From Afipia sp. (lineage in GTDB: Bacteria; Pseudomonadota; Alphaproteobacteria; Rhizobiales; Xanthobacteraceae): DNA of 56,404 nt. Shown one piece after another: positions 20,229 to 29,098 of the stretch (the first letter of the stretch is position 1; the number at the start of each line of letters is the position of its first letter). The stretch spans positions 1-56,404 of the forward strand of contig JAUSAX010000082.1 in assembly GCA_030652315.1 (NCBI GenBank). Direction: 5' to 3'. A program made the position numbers and the translations under genes. The notes under the pieces were generated by a model that saw only the letters and a program-made list of their open reading frames with translations, did no database searches and had not been told where the DNA came from.

Positions 20229-21248
20229 TTACGCCGCGTGCCGTGTGGCATCCGCCCCGAAGTGATCGAGGTAGCGACCCGAGATCGCTGACACCGGCAT
20301 GACGATGAGGACGTCGGTGGTGCCGAACTGGTGATCGACCACCGCGCCGTCGCCGACGAACGCACCGACCCGCAGATAGCCCTTGATCAGCGGCGGCAGC
20401 ATGCGCAGTGCCGCCTTGGTATCGATGTTCTCTTTCGCAATCCGATTCATCGCAACTCGGCGCGACGGATGCGCGCTGGCGCGCCAGCCCTCGGGGGCGG
20501 CGGCGAAGTGGTGCAGGAACGACAGCGGCAGGGCCAGACGATCGGGGTTGGTGCCTTCGAAACTTGCGCAGCCGATCATCACATCGAGATTGTGCCGGCG
20601 CACGTAGCTCCAGACGCCATGCCAGAGCAGTTCGACGGTGCGCTTGGTGCGGTAAGGCGGCAGCACGCAGGACCGGCCGAGTTCGAGAAACTTCAAGCCG
20701 GACTGACGTTGCATCAGGCCTGAAATGTCGAATTCGTCGCCGGTGTAGAAGCCGCCATGCTTTTCGGCGACGTCCTGGCGCAGCAGACGATAGGTTCCGA
20801 CCACCGGCTGCTTGCCGCTCATGGTGGGCTTGGCGGCGTGATCGATCACCATCAGGTGGTCGCAGATCTTGTCGAACGAATCCTTGTCGCGCTGCGCGAG
20901 CATGGTCGCGGCGTCGGCAATGGCTGATCCGTTCTTGTAGAACACCTTGTAGCGCAGCTTCTGCGCGCGCTTCACGTCGCCCTTGGTCTGGGCGAGGCGG
21001 ACTTCCAGCGAACCGATTTTCCCGAGTTGCGCCGAGGCGGGCTGCAACATGTCCGGAACGGCCTCGCCGCGCAGGCCGGGCATCAGCCATGTCGCCGCCG
21101 CCGTCGCCGCCGACTTCGCATGGGCGGGCCGGAGCATCTGGACCAGCGGATTTTGGCGAAACGCTTCAAGCGGGCTGCGAACGGCCTGCCGTTCAAGCAA
21201 TATGGAATTTGTGTCCGGCTTCGCCGGCGCCGGTTTGTTGCCGCTCAT
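20229..21248 (-). CDS. GNAT-family acyltransferase, ornithine lipid N-acyltransferase OlsB-like
   Basis: The ATG at 21248 is preferred since GAGGA precedes it and earlier in-frame sequence lacks conservation. The 339-residue product contains the OlsB/hemolysin-type core: LEVRLAQTKGDVKRAQKLRYKVF, then DHLMVID, VVGTYRLL, YTGDEFD, LELGRSCVLPPYR and DVMIGCASFEGTNP. OlsB makes lyso-ornithine lipid with 3-hydroxyacyl-ACP. A basic N-terminal extension of about 80 residues is unusual. No OlsA homologue is adjacent, so substrate is inferred only from the family. Confidence 0.85.
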   Translation of the reverse strand: MSGNKPAPAKPDTNSILLERQAVRSPLEAFRQNPLVQMLRPAHAKSAATAAATWLMPGLRGEAVPDMLQPASAQLGKIGSLEVRLAQTKGDVKRAQKLRYKVFYKNGSAIADAATMLAQRDKDSFDKICDHLMVIDHAAKPTMSGKQPVVGTYRLLRQDVAEKHGGFYTGDEFDISGLMQRQSGLKFLELGRSCVLPPYRTKRTVELLWHGVWSYVRRHNLDVMIGCASFEGTNPDRLALPLSFLHHFAAAPEGWRASAHPSRRVAMNRIAKENIDTKAALRMLPPLIKGYLRVGAFVGDGAVVDHQFGTTDVLIVMPVSAISGRYLDHFGADATRHAA

Positions 21249-21356
21249 GGCTTCCTCGCGGCTGCGCGCATTGATTCGCCAAGCGCAGCCCTGAGGCTTC
21301 AATAATCATGGTCCCGATACGGATTTATGACACCGCGCGTGCGCGGGAAGTCCTGC

Positions 21357-23612
21357 CTAGGCGATAACCGTTTGCGATGCCGGGATCGCAGCGAGCGCAT
21401 CGGTCAGCTTGTCGCGATCGAGCGGTTTGATCAGGAAACCGTCCATTCCGGCCTCAAAGCAGGCGTAGCGATCGTCCACCAGTGTGTTTGCCGTCAGCGC
21501 GAGGATCGTGGTTCGCCGCGGGCTGCGTCCTGCTTCATGGGCGCGGATGCGCCTCGTCGCGGTCATGCCGTCGAGCTTCGGCATCTGGATATCCATCAGC
21601 ACAACGTCGTACGGCGTGCCCGCGCTGTCGGCCGCGAGCCATGACTCTAGGGCCTGCTCACCGTCGGTGGTGATGACCGGCCGATGACCGAGCCGTATCA
21701 GCAGCGACCGGATCAGCAGCGCGTTGATCTCGTTGTCTTCCGCCACGAGAATCGAAAGGGCACGCGACGAAGCATTTCCTGCCACGACGACTTCAGGCAT
21801 TTCAATCGCGAGAGCATCTTCATCGGGCAGGTCCGGCACCAGCGCTGCGCCGGAGGTGGTCAGGCGTGCGGCCAGCGAGGCGGCGCGCAACGGCTTCACC
21901 AGATAGGCCGTATACAATGCGGTGATAGCAGGCGTCATGTCGCGGCGCTCCGCCGGCGTGAACATCGCGATCCGGTGGGTGGTATGGCGCAGCGCCGCCT
22001 CGCCGAGATCGCGCAACTGCGCGTCGCCGCCGCCGCAATCGACCAGCACTGCATACCATGATCGCTCGGGCAACAGCGCGCGTGCAATCGATGTGTCGGC
22101 CACGGTGCAGGTCTGCGCGCCCCAGCGCTCCAGACGCCGTGCGATCAGCGAGGCTTCGATGCTCTGCGGCGCCACCAGCATGATCGACTTGTCGGTCAGG
22201 TCGGGTGCAATGAAAGGCGGTGCCGTGGCATCGTTGCGATCTTCTGCGGCAAGCGGAATCGAGAACGCGAATGTTGCGCCTTCGCCTTCGGCGCTCTCCA
22301 GCGTGATCCGCCCGCCCATGCGCCGGACGATGCGTTCGCTGATGCTGAGCCCGAGACCCGTGCCGCCGTAGTTGCGCGCGGTGCCCTCTGAGGCCTGCTC
22401 GAACTCGCGGAAGATTCGCTGCTGTGCTTCCGGCGCGATCCCGATGCCGGTGTCACGCACAAGAAACGACACTTCACCCGGCCAGATGCCCGGCTCGACA
22501 ATCAGCGCGACGCCGCCGGACGGCGTGAACTTGATGGCGTTACCGGCGAGATTGAGCAGCACCTGGCGCAGCCGTGCTGCGTCGCCAATCACGCTCTGCG
22601 GCAGGCGTTCATCGACATAGGATGCGATCTCGAGCTTGCGCGTCTGCGCGCGCGGCGCGAGCAACTCGGTGATGTCCTCGACCATTGCGGCGAGCGCAAA
22701 GGGGCGCTGTTCGAGGTCGATCTTGCCGGCTTCGATCTTGGAGAAATCGAGCAGTTCGTCGATCAGCGCCATCAGGGCGTCGCCGGATGTTTTCACCGCC
22801 TTGGCGTAGGTGGCCTGTTCGGCGGTCAGCGTGGTGTCGAGCAGGAGGTTGCTCATGCCGAGGATGCCGTTCAGCGGCGTGCGGATTTCATGCGACGCCA
22901 TGGCGAGGAATTTCGATTTCGCGCGGTTGGCGGAGTTGGCGAGGTCGCGTGCTTCGGCCAGCGCGCGCTCGGTTTCGGCGCGATCGGTGACGTCGCGGCC
23001 GACGCATTGCAGGTCGGCTGGCTGATGAGCGTCGCTGCGGATCAGGCCCTCGCGCCAGGCGACCCAGCGTGGACCCAGCGCACTGTCGATTTTCTGATCG
23101 TGGACGCGGGTGCCGTTCGGCTCGATCGCGATCGCGCCCTGTTCCAGCACCGGCAGGGTAAAACGCGTGCCGATCAACGCCTCGCGCGGCTTACGGGCGA
23201 GCGTGCAGTATGCGTCGTTGACTGAGGTGATGATGCCGTCGCTGTCGCGCAGCACAATCAGGTCGCTTTGGGATTCGAACAGGCTGCGGGCGTGTTCCTC
23301 GGCGCTTTTCAGCTCCCAGTTGCGATCGACCAGCGACTCGTTGTGCATCTCGATCTTGCGCATCTTCTTGCGCAGCCAGCGCATCCGCATGCTGAGCGTC
23401 GCAAGCGCCAGACAGGCTACCGCGAACAGAAAACTCGCGCCCAGCGCAAAGGCGTGCGGATCGTAAGCTTCAGTCCGGCTTCCCGAGATGAAGCCGTAAG
23501 CCCCGCCGAAGGTGGCGGAGAAGATCATCCCAGAGCGGATCGTGACACTGACCCAGGGGTAACGGCGGGCAAGGCGGCGAAGGCGCGATCTGATGCGCAT
23601 GGCTCGCAACAT
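21357..23612 (-). CDS. Membrane hybrid sensor histidine kinase with two receiver domains
   Basis: 751 residues. Two membrane helices (about 23-43 and 55-75), a coiled segment, and a PAS domain (about 108-205). A HisKA domain follows with His241 (SHEIRTPLNG), then an HATPase with N box NLAGNAIKF, DTGIGI and GGTGLGLSI. A first receiver (about 475-590) retains Asp525 and Lys573 but lacks the acidic metal-binding pair (VAPQ instead of DD/ED), so it is probably degenerate. A second, intact receiver (about 619-745) has AEDNE, Asp674 (VLMDIQMP) and Lys729. No response regulator is adjacent. A CtrA-like motif lies about 105 bp upstream. Confidence 0.93.
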   Translation of the reverse strand: MLRAMRIRSRLRRLARRYPWVSVTIRSGMIFSATFGGAYGFISGSRTEAYDPHAFALGASFLFAVACLALATLSMRMRWLRKKMRKIEMHNESLVDRNWELKSAEEHARSLFESQSDLIVLRDSDGIITSVNDAYCTLARKPREALIGTRFTLPVLEQGAIAIEPNGTRVHDQKIDSALGPRWVAWREGLIRSDAHQPADLQCVGRDVTDRAETERALAEARDLANSANRAKSKFLAMASHEIRTPLNGILGMSNLLLDTTLTAEQATYAKAVKTSGDALMALIDELLDFSKIEAGKIDLEQRPFALAAMVEDITELLAPRAQTRKLEIASYVDERLPQSVIGDAARLRQVLLNLAGNAIKFTPSGGVALIVEPGIWPGEVSFLVRDTGIGIAPEAQQRIFREFEQASEGTARNYGGTGLGLSISERIVRRMGGRITLESAEGEGATFAFSIPLAAEDRNDATAPPFIAPDLTDKSIMLVAPQSIEASLIARRLERWGAQTCTVADTSIARALLPERSWYAVLVDCGGGDAQLRDLGEAALRHTTHRIAMFTPAERRDMTPAITALYTAYLVKPLRAASLAARLTTSGAALVPDLPDEDALAIEMPEVVVAGNASSRALSILVAEDNEINALLIRSLLIRLGHRPVITTDGEQALESWLAADSAGTPYDVVLMDIQMPKLDGMTATRRIRAHEAGRSPRRTTILALTANTLVDDRYACFEAGMDGFLIKPLDRDKLTDALAAIPASQTVIA

Positions 23613-23716
23613 TAAGGGCCGCTCCGCGGTTGGGTGAAGGTCTGCGCGAGAATGTGTTGGGGATGTTTCGAAGTGTTTGAAGCGCCTGCGGATCGTCGGC
23701 GGCGATAAGAACGTGG

Positions 23717-23731
23717 CTAACGAGACGTTAA
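23717..23731. promoter_or_regulatory. CtrA-like site upstream of the hybrid kinase
   Basis: CTAA-CGAGACG-TTAA, followed by C, matches the CtrA consensus TTAA-N7-TTAA with one mismatch. It lies 105-119 bp upstream of the kinase start at 23612 and 33 bp beyond the end of the neighbouring gene, in the only space available for the kinase promoter. Confidence 0.5.
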
Positions 23732-23763
23732 CGCCAATTCTTGTCGGGGAGTCTGATGTGAAA

Positions 23764-24228
23764 TCACATTGATCGTTCGGCCATGCGGACGCGGCGTCCG
23801 GCGCCGACCACGAGTGCTGCAGCGTCGCGGGTGCTGAACGTGCGCGACTGCACGAAGATGCGATAATCCGCGCCGGGATCTTGCGACAGGTAGATCACCG
23901 GCTCCGACGCGGAGGCGTGGGCGGCGATGCTGACAAACGATGTATCACGGGTGACTGCGCAACTGTCGGTCTCGGCGGTCTGGGTGCCGTCGATCACGGT
24001 GAAGTCCGCCAGATCCGCGGTATCGACCACCTGAACCCGCACCGTCGCGGTTTCCGGATCGTCGGTGAAGCTGACGTGCAGCGGGTTCTGCCAGGGCGCG
24101 GTGGCGATCTGCATCGAGGCGCGGCCAAGCGCGATGCAGGGACTTGGGCTTGGGATCAACTCGCCGCCGGCGACGACGCCGGCAAGCAACAACGGAACAG
24201 CCGAAGCCAGAATCTTCAGACGCAACAT
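23764..24228 (-). CDS. Predicted exported protein of unknown function
   Basis: I do not recognise this gene. The product from the ATG at 24228 (154 residues) begins MLRLKILASAVPLLLAGVVAGGEL, a convincing signal peptide. The mature part is beta-rich and has two Cys (SPCIAL and DSCAVT) that could form a disulfide. It ends in a basic stretch (VGAGRRVRMAERSM). It lies immediately upstream of, and in the same direction as, the hybrid kinase. A link to signal input is conceivable but unsupported. Confidence 0.7.
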   Translation of the reverse strand: MLRLKILASAVPLLLAGVVAGGELIPSPSPCIALGRASMQIATAPWQNPLHVSFTDDPETATVRVQVVDTADLADFTVIDGTQTAETDSCAVTRDTSFVSIAAHASASEPVIYLSQDPGADYRIFVQSRTFSTRDAAALVVGAGRRVRMAERSM

Positions 24229-24383
24229 GGACGCCACTCACTCAACACGGTCTCGGCATGGTCTCGCGGACGGCCGGAGCGGCGATCCGGATCATGCGCC
24301 AAAGCCGCCACAACAGGGCGGCTTATGGTTTTTGAAGTGTAAAGAGAGATCGTTACGGAACCGTTGTCGGGTGCTGATTTCGG

Positions 24384-25922
24384 TTACGCAGCGCGGCGCA
24401 GATCTTCCGCCAGCGCGCGATACGACAGTGCTTCGGCAAGATGAAGCCGTCCGATGGTGTCCGCGCCGTCGAGGTCGGCGAGGGTGCGCGCCACCCGCAG
24501 CACGCGGTGATAACCGCGCGCCGACAGCCGCATGGTTTCGGCGGCGTCGCGCAACAGCTTCTGTCCTTGCGCGTCGGGCTTTGCGATCTCTTCCAGCACC
24601 GCAGCCGGTGCTTCGGCGTTGGTGCGGACGTGCGGCAAACCTAACGCGGTGTAGCGCGCGATCTGAACCGCGCGTGCTGCGGCGACGCGCGCGGCGACTT
24701 CGGCAGAGCCTTCCGCCGCTGCGGGCAGGATCAGATCGGAGGCAGTAACAGCCGGTACTTCGATCCGCAGATCGATGCGGTCCATCAGCGGACCCGAAAT
24801 GCGCCCCTGGTAATCCGCCGTGCAGCGGTCGATTCGTCCGCGCTTGCAGGAATAGCCGGGCTCGTAGGCGTGTCCGCAGCGGCACGGATTCATCGCCGCG
24901 ATCAGCATGAAGCGCGCCGGATAAGTCACGCGATGATTGGCGCGTGACACCGCGACTTCGCCGTTTTCCAGCGGCTGGCGCAGCGAATCCAGCACGCGCG
25001 CATCGAACTCCGGCAACTCGTCGAGGAACAGTACGCCGTGATGCGCCAGCGAAATCTCGCCGGGCTTCGCGCGCATGCCGCCGCCGGTCAACGCGGCCAT
25101 GCTGGCGGAATGATGTGGCGCGCGGAACGGCCGCCGCGCGGTGAGTGCGCCGCCTTCGATCTCGCCTGCAACGGACGCGATCATCGAAATCTCGAGCAGT
25201 TCGGACGGCGACAGCGGCGGCAGGATCGAGGGCAGCCGCGCCGCGAGCATGGATTTGCCAGAACCCGGACTTCCGATCATCAGCAGGTGATGTCCGCCGG
25301 CAGCGGCGATCTCCAGCGCACGCTTGGCGCTTTCCTGGCCCTTGATGTCGCGAAGATCGAGCAACGCAATCTGTCGTTCGGTAATCTTCGGTTCGGGCCG
25401 CGACAGAACCTGCGTGCCCTTGAAGTGATTGGCGATCTGAATCAGCGACGCCGCAGCGACGATCTGAATCTCGGGGCTGGCCCAAGCTGCTTCGGGGCCA
25501 CAGGCGGCGGGACAGATCAGTCCTTCGTCGCGTGCATTGGCGCCGATGGCTGCGGGAAGCACACCGGCGACCGGCGCGATCGAACCGTCGAGACCGAGTT
25601 CGCCCAGCACCGTGAAACCGTTCAGTGCATCGGGCGGGATCGCGCCAATGGCGGCCATCAGTCCGAGCGCGATGGGGAGATCGTAGTGGCTGCCTTCCTT
25701 GGGCAGGTCGGCGGGCGCCAGATTGACGGTGATTCGCCGGGCAGGCAGCGCCAAACCAGAGGCAATCAGGGCGGAGCGAACCCGCTCGCGGGCTTCTGAA
25801 ACGGCTTTATCGGGGAGACCGACGATGGCGAAAGCGGGCAGTCCCGGCGCGACCTGAACCTGCACGTCCACCGCGCGGGCTTCGATGCCTTCAAACGCCA
25901 CCGTGGAAACGCGCTGAACCAT
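24384..25922 (-). CDS. comM: ComM/YifB family AAA+ helicase (Mg-chelatase-like)
   Basis: 512 residues. It starts MVQRVSTVAFEGIEARAVDV, the N-terminal Lon-like subdomain (about 1-170). The AAA+ chelatase domain follows, with Walker A GSPGSGKS (217-224), GVLFLDELPEF as Walker B, and a C-terminal helical domain ending YRALAEDLRR. NPCRCGH and SCKRGRIDRC carry a conserved Cys pattern. In competent bacteria ComM is a branch-migration helicase that extends heteroduplex during natural transformation. It is also common in non-competent lineages. Confidence 0.95.
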   Translation of the reverse strand: MVQRVSTVAFEGIEARAVDVQVQVAPGLPAFAIVGLPDKAVSEARERVRSALIASGLALPARRITVNLAPADLPKEGSHYDLPIALGLMAAIGAIPPDALNGFTVLGELGLDGSIAPVAGVLPAAIGANARDEGLICPAACGPEAAWASPEIQIVAAASLIQIANHFKGTQVLSRPEPKITERQIALLDLRDIKGQESAKRALEIAAAGGHHLLMIGSPGSGKSMLAARLPSILPPLSPSELLEISMIASVAGEIEGGALTARRPFRAPHHSASMAALTGGGMRAKPGEISLAHHGVLFLDELPEFDARVLDSLRQPLENGEVAVSRANHRVTYPARFMLIAAMNPCRCGHAYEPGYSCKRGRIDRCTADYQGRISGPLMDRIDLRIEVPAVTASDLILPAAAEGSAEVAARVAAARAVQIARYTALGLPHVRTNAEAPAAVLEEIAKPDAQGQKLLRDAAETMRLSARGYHRVLRVARTLADLDGADTIGRLHLAEALSYRALAEDLRRAA

Positions 25923-26117
25923 TGCTCCCTCGCCCCCGCTGCAACCCTAGCAGGAACTTTCCCGAGCGCAAGAACATTTAGGGAACATTCGATTGGAGAT
26001 CAGTCTGACGCCGAAATCCCCACTTCCGAAGTATAGGTAAAGTAATAATTTAGGTTGTTTAAGTATTGATGCAAAAGTTCTTGCAAGTTTTATTGCATTT
26101 TAACTAGGATTTTATCC
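25923..26117. other. AT-rich intergenic region with no gene
   Basis: About 200 bp with markedly lower GC than the flanks, containing direct TTGCA repeats. No reading frame is credible. It leads into a perfect CtrA-type site and is probably regulatory. Confidence 0.5.
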
Positions 26118-26132
26118 TTAACCAAACATTAA
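26118..26132 (+). promoter_or_regulatory. Perfect CtrA-type site TTAA-N7-TTAA
   Basis: TTAACCAAACATTAA matches the full CtrA consensus, including the CC after the first half. It lies 69 bp upstream of the preferred start of the exported protein at 26201, a normal distance for a CtrA-activated promoter. Known from Caulobacter and other alphaproteobacteria; activity here is inferred. Confidence 0.65.
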
Positions 26133-26200
26133 TGCATGAATTTACTTACGATGATTTCGATTTACCTTGTTCCTGTCGCCGGGAATCAAGGAATAAGAAA

Positions 26201-26875
26201 ATGCCGCGCCAGTATCGCCCGTTTCCTGGTCTGGTTTTGATGTTGCTACTGGCGATGGTGATTCACCAGCACGGCCTTTTCACCGCGCGGGCATGGTCCG
26301 CCAGCACGGAGTATCTTCGGATCGCGCAAGCCGACAAGGCGGTGAGCGATCCTCACAGGCTGATCCGTGGCGAGAGGATAAACTGTCTGCTTCCTGCGGC
26401 CACTGCCGAGGCGCTCGATCCCGCGACGACAGCCGCACTTGCGGGCGCGAAGAAATTTCAGGCAGGCGAGCACTTCAAGGAAAACGCTGCGTCGTCGGCT
26501 AATGTCAGGATCGTATGGCTCGGTGCAACTTTCATGCGCCGCTTTGCCATCAAGATCGAAGACGCGAGCGGCGAGACAGCACTGCAATCCCACACGTTGC
26601 TCAGGCCATCGCTTGATCGCCACATTATCGACGACCTTGACGATGGGCATGAGACCCGTCTGGTCGATTTGTGGTGCCTGCTGAATATCCAGGCCAACGG
26701 TGAGTCCGGAATTCTCCTTGTCGATGCCGTCCCCAATATTTTTTACGTCCGCGACAGCGCCGGTGTGCTCGGCGCCGTCGATGCCGTCTGGGGAGGTGCG
26801 GGATGGGAGATTGGCGCAAGCCCGATCAATGACGCCCGCATGTGGCCTGTCCGTGCGCGCGTGATGTCGCGGTGA
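26201..26875 (+). CDS. Predicted exported protein of unknown function
   Basis: Not recognised. The ATG at 26201 has AAGGAAT upstream; an earlier ATG at 26132 overlaps the CtrA-type site and is unlikely. The product (224 residues) starts MPRQYRPFPGLVLMLLLAMV, an N-terminal export or membrane segment. Then comes a globular part with RGERINCLLPAATAEAL, VRIVWLGATFMRRFAIKIED and DLWCLLNIQANGESGILLVD, containing two Cys. No catalytic motif is visible. Putative CtrA control suggests a cell-cycle or envelope role, but this is speculative. Confidence 0.7.
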   Translation: MPRQYRPFPGLVLMLLLAMVIHQHGLFTARAWSASTEYLRIAQADKAVSDPHRLIRGERINCLLPAATAEALDPATTAALAGAKKFQAGEHFKENAASSANVRIVWLGATFMRRFAIKIEDASGETALQSHTLLRPSLDRHIIDDLDDGHETRLVDLWCLLNIQANGESGILLVDAVPNIFYVRDSAGVLGAVDAVWGGAGWEIGASPINDARMWPVRARVMSR

Positions 26876-26959
26876 GGGCCGGATGCAACGGACGGTGGGA
26901 ACTGGCGGGTGCGCGGCAGCGAGCGTGGTGCCCGCTGCCGCCATTTTGATGGGTCGGTC

Positions 26960-26992
26960 TGATCCGAAAATCGGCTCGTGGTTTTCGGATCA
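26960..26992. terminator. 11-bp inverted repeat between convergent genes
   Basis: TGATCCGAAAA (26960-26970) pairs with TTTTCGGATCA (26982-26992). The A/T ends suggest a two-way terminator. It may be a short relative of the GCATGATCC-type palindromes. Confidence 0.6.
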
Positions 26993-26997
26993 CGACA

Positions 26998-27990
26998 CTA
27001 GAGATTCATGATCATCGGCTCGGCGATGTAGCGGAAGCCGTCACCCGCCTTCACCACATGCCCGTAGCCCGGCCACGGGAAATGGTAGGACATCACCGCG
27101 GTCTTGTTGGCCGCGATCATGTCCAGCAGTTTGACGCGCGTGGCGGCGGCCATCTTGGGATCGGAATCGTAGGCGAATTCCATCCGCGGCCGCTCCAGCA
27201 GCAAGATCTGATGGTGCGTGAGATCGCCGAGGAAGGCGAACGACTTCCCATCCGACTGGATCATGAAAATGTGGTGGCCGAAGGTGTGGCCGGGTGCGGC
27301 GATCGCTGTGATACCGGGCAGGAATTCCTGTCCGTCCTTGAAGAACACGATCCGGTCGCGCACCGGCATCAGGTTCTTGCGGGCGTGGATGATGAAATCC
27401 TTGAGCGGTCCGTCCAGCTTCTTTTCGTCGGTCCAGAATTCCAGATCGGCCTGGCTGATATAGACCTGCGCATTCGGAAACAGCGGTTTGCCGCCCGCAT
27501 CGACGATGCCGCCGATATGATCGATATGCGCGTGCGAGCAAACGATCGCATCGACGTCTTCCGGCTTGAGGCCGGCTTCGGTGATGCTCTTTTGCAGACG
27601 TCCGGTGGTCGGTCCGAACAGCTTCGAGGTGCCCATGCCGGTATCGAACAGAACCACGCGGTCGCCGAAGTTCACGATCGGCGCGTTCTGCTCAAGAACG
27701 ACGTTGCTTGTGCTGAGAAAGTTGTCGCTCAGCATCTTCTGGACCTCTTCCTTCGGCACGCCGATGAATGTGCCTGAAGGATCGCCGAGCGGCAGAGGAC
27801 CATCGGACACCACGGTGACTTCCGCGTTGCCGAGCGTGAAGCGATGAAAATACGGAGCCTGCGTGCCGAGCTTCGGTGCGCGCGCCAGTGCGCTACCGCT
27901 CATCATCGTTGTGCCGAGTCCGGCGCTAAGTCCGACGCCAAGCCCTGCGCCAAGAGCAAGGAGAGATCGTCGCGAAACATCAATCGTCAT
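26998..27990 (-). CDS. Tat-exported metallo-beta-lactamase-fold hydrolase
   Basis: The ATG at 27990 with GGAGGAAC just upstream decides the start. The 330-residue product begins MTIDVSRRSLLALGAGLG, a twin-arginine signal ending near SALARAP. The MBL fold has HAHIDH (153-158), GHTFGHHIF, FLGDLTHH and a C-terminal His, the usual zinc ligands. Resembles quorum-quenching or glyoxalase-like MBL proteins, but no substrate can be assigned. Together with the downstream palindrome it looks monocistronic. Confidence 0.88.
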   Translation of the reverse strand: MTIDVSRRSLLALGAGLGVGLSAGLGTTMMSGSALARAPKLGTQAPYFHRFTLGNAEVTVVSDGPLPLGDPSGTFIGVPKEEVQKMLSDNFLSTSNVVLEQNAPIVNFGDRVVLFDTGMGTSKLFGPTTGRLQKSITEAGLKPEDVDAIVCSHAHIDHIGGIVDAGGKPLFPNAQVYISQADLEFWTDEKKLDGPLKDFIIHARKNLMPVRDRIVFFKDGQEFLPGITAIAAPGHTFGHHIFMIQSDGKSFAFLGDLTHHQILLLERPRMEFAYDSDPKMAAATRVKLLDMIAANKTAVMSYHFPWPGYGHVVKAGDGFRYIAEPMIMNL

Positions 27991-28150
27991 GCGTTCCTCC
28001 GTAGAATTTTGTTGTTCGTTGTTGGTTGTCGCGGGAGCGATTATGCGGTTCGTTTTAGCGCACTGGCAAGCGGGCGTAGATGACACCGCGCCGCAATGCG
28101 CCGGGCGCGCTCCACCGTTGCCAGGGATGTGAATCCAGATGTCCTGAAAA

Positions 28151-28990
28151 TCAGGCGGGCTGGTCGGCCTGCGTGCTCATGCCGGGAACGAGTGTTGCGG
28201 CATCGGCGTCGAGTCCGGCGAGCTTGGGCGAAATGCGAAGGCCGAACACATGCGGAAAACGCATGATCTCGACATCGAAGTCCGCCACGGTCACGGGCGT
28301 TGCCGCGGCGGCGGATTTCGGCGCGTAGAGCCGGCCCCAGATATCAACGCCCGCGAATTGCGGAAGCTCGGTCAGGCGTATGTTGCCGATGTTGCCGTCA
28401 AAATTCAGCAGCTGCCGCGCGCGATCGTTCATCATGACGATCCAGCCATCGACCGTATGCCCGGCGTCATTGGTGATCGGCGATGCGATGACCATGGCGT
28501 CCCGCGCGGTGCGGAACAGATGGTCGTAGACCTCGAGCTGATAGCTGATCAATTCCGAATAGATCACCAGCATGACGACGTTGTCGGTGACCTTGATCGG
28601 CAGCACCAGCCGCTGCCAGAGCTGACCGCTCTGCGAGCGGCCGCCGGTGTAGCGGATAAAGGCGGGGGTCATGCGCTTGGCGACTTGTCGGTACACGTCC
28701 CTGAATTCATCCCTGAGGGGATTGGTCAGCTGGGAGAGAAGGGAGCCTGCAAGCCTCTCGCGTGCGGCAGCCTGGATGGCCTCGCCGACATAGACGTAGG
28801 CGAAGTCATCGCCGGCACTGATCATGTGAATGGAATTGGCGCGCAGTTCGTAGCTGCATTCCTCGGTCAGCCGCTGCAGCGTCAAATCATTGGTATCGTT
28901 GAGGGTTTTCCATTTGACCCACAGGAATTCCAGCGCGGCCGTGGTCAGTTCGCGCGGGATCGAGGTGCCGTTGAAAACTTCAATTGCCAT
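28151..28990 (-). CDS. Hypothetical protein with PAS-like regions
   Basis: 279 residues, no signal peptide and no output domain visible. The N-terminal part (TAALEFLWVKWKTLNDT onward) resembles PAS_5-type proteins of alphaproteobacteria, with a YIRYTGGRS-like segment (AFIRYTGGRSQSG) and LVLPIKVTDNVVMLVIYSE. The C-terminal part (GWIVMMNDRARQLLNFDG) may be a second PAS-like fold. I infer a soluble ligand or redox sensor with no catalytic function. Assignment is tentative. Confidence 0.55.
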   Translation of the reverse strand: MAIEVFNGTSIPRELTTAALEFLWVKWKTLNDTNDLTLQRLTEECSYELRANSIHMISAGDDFAYVYVGEAIQAAARERLAGSLLSQLTNPLRDEFRDVYRQVAKRMTPAFIRYTGGRSQSGQLWQRLVLPIKVTDNVVMLVIYSELISYQLEVYDHLFRTARDAMVIASPITNDAGHTVDGWIVMMNDRARQLLNFDGNIGNIRLTELPQFAGVDIWGRLYAPKSAAAATPVTVADFDVEIMRFPHVFGLRISPKLAGLDADAATLVPGMSTQADQPA

Positions 28991-29098
28991 GAGTCAGCCC
29001 GTTCGGTGCACGCATACCGCGTATCCGGCAGCAGCGCACGCCTCCGGCGTCAGATTGGCAGAAGGTGGTCAGCAATTGATTAAACTGTCGTCAGGCAG

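Noticed and set aside
23756-23769. Palindrome ATGTGA-AA-TCACAT resembling a CRP/FNR site
   Set aside because: The half-site spacing is 2 nt rather than 6, and it overlaps the stop codon of the exported-protein gene.
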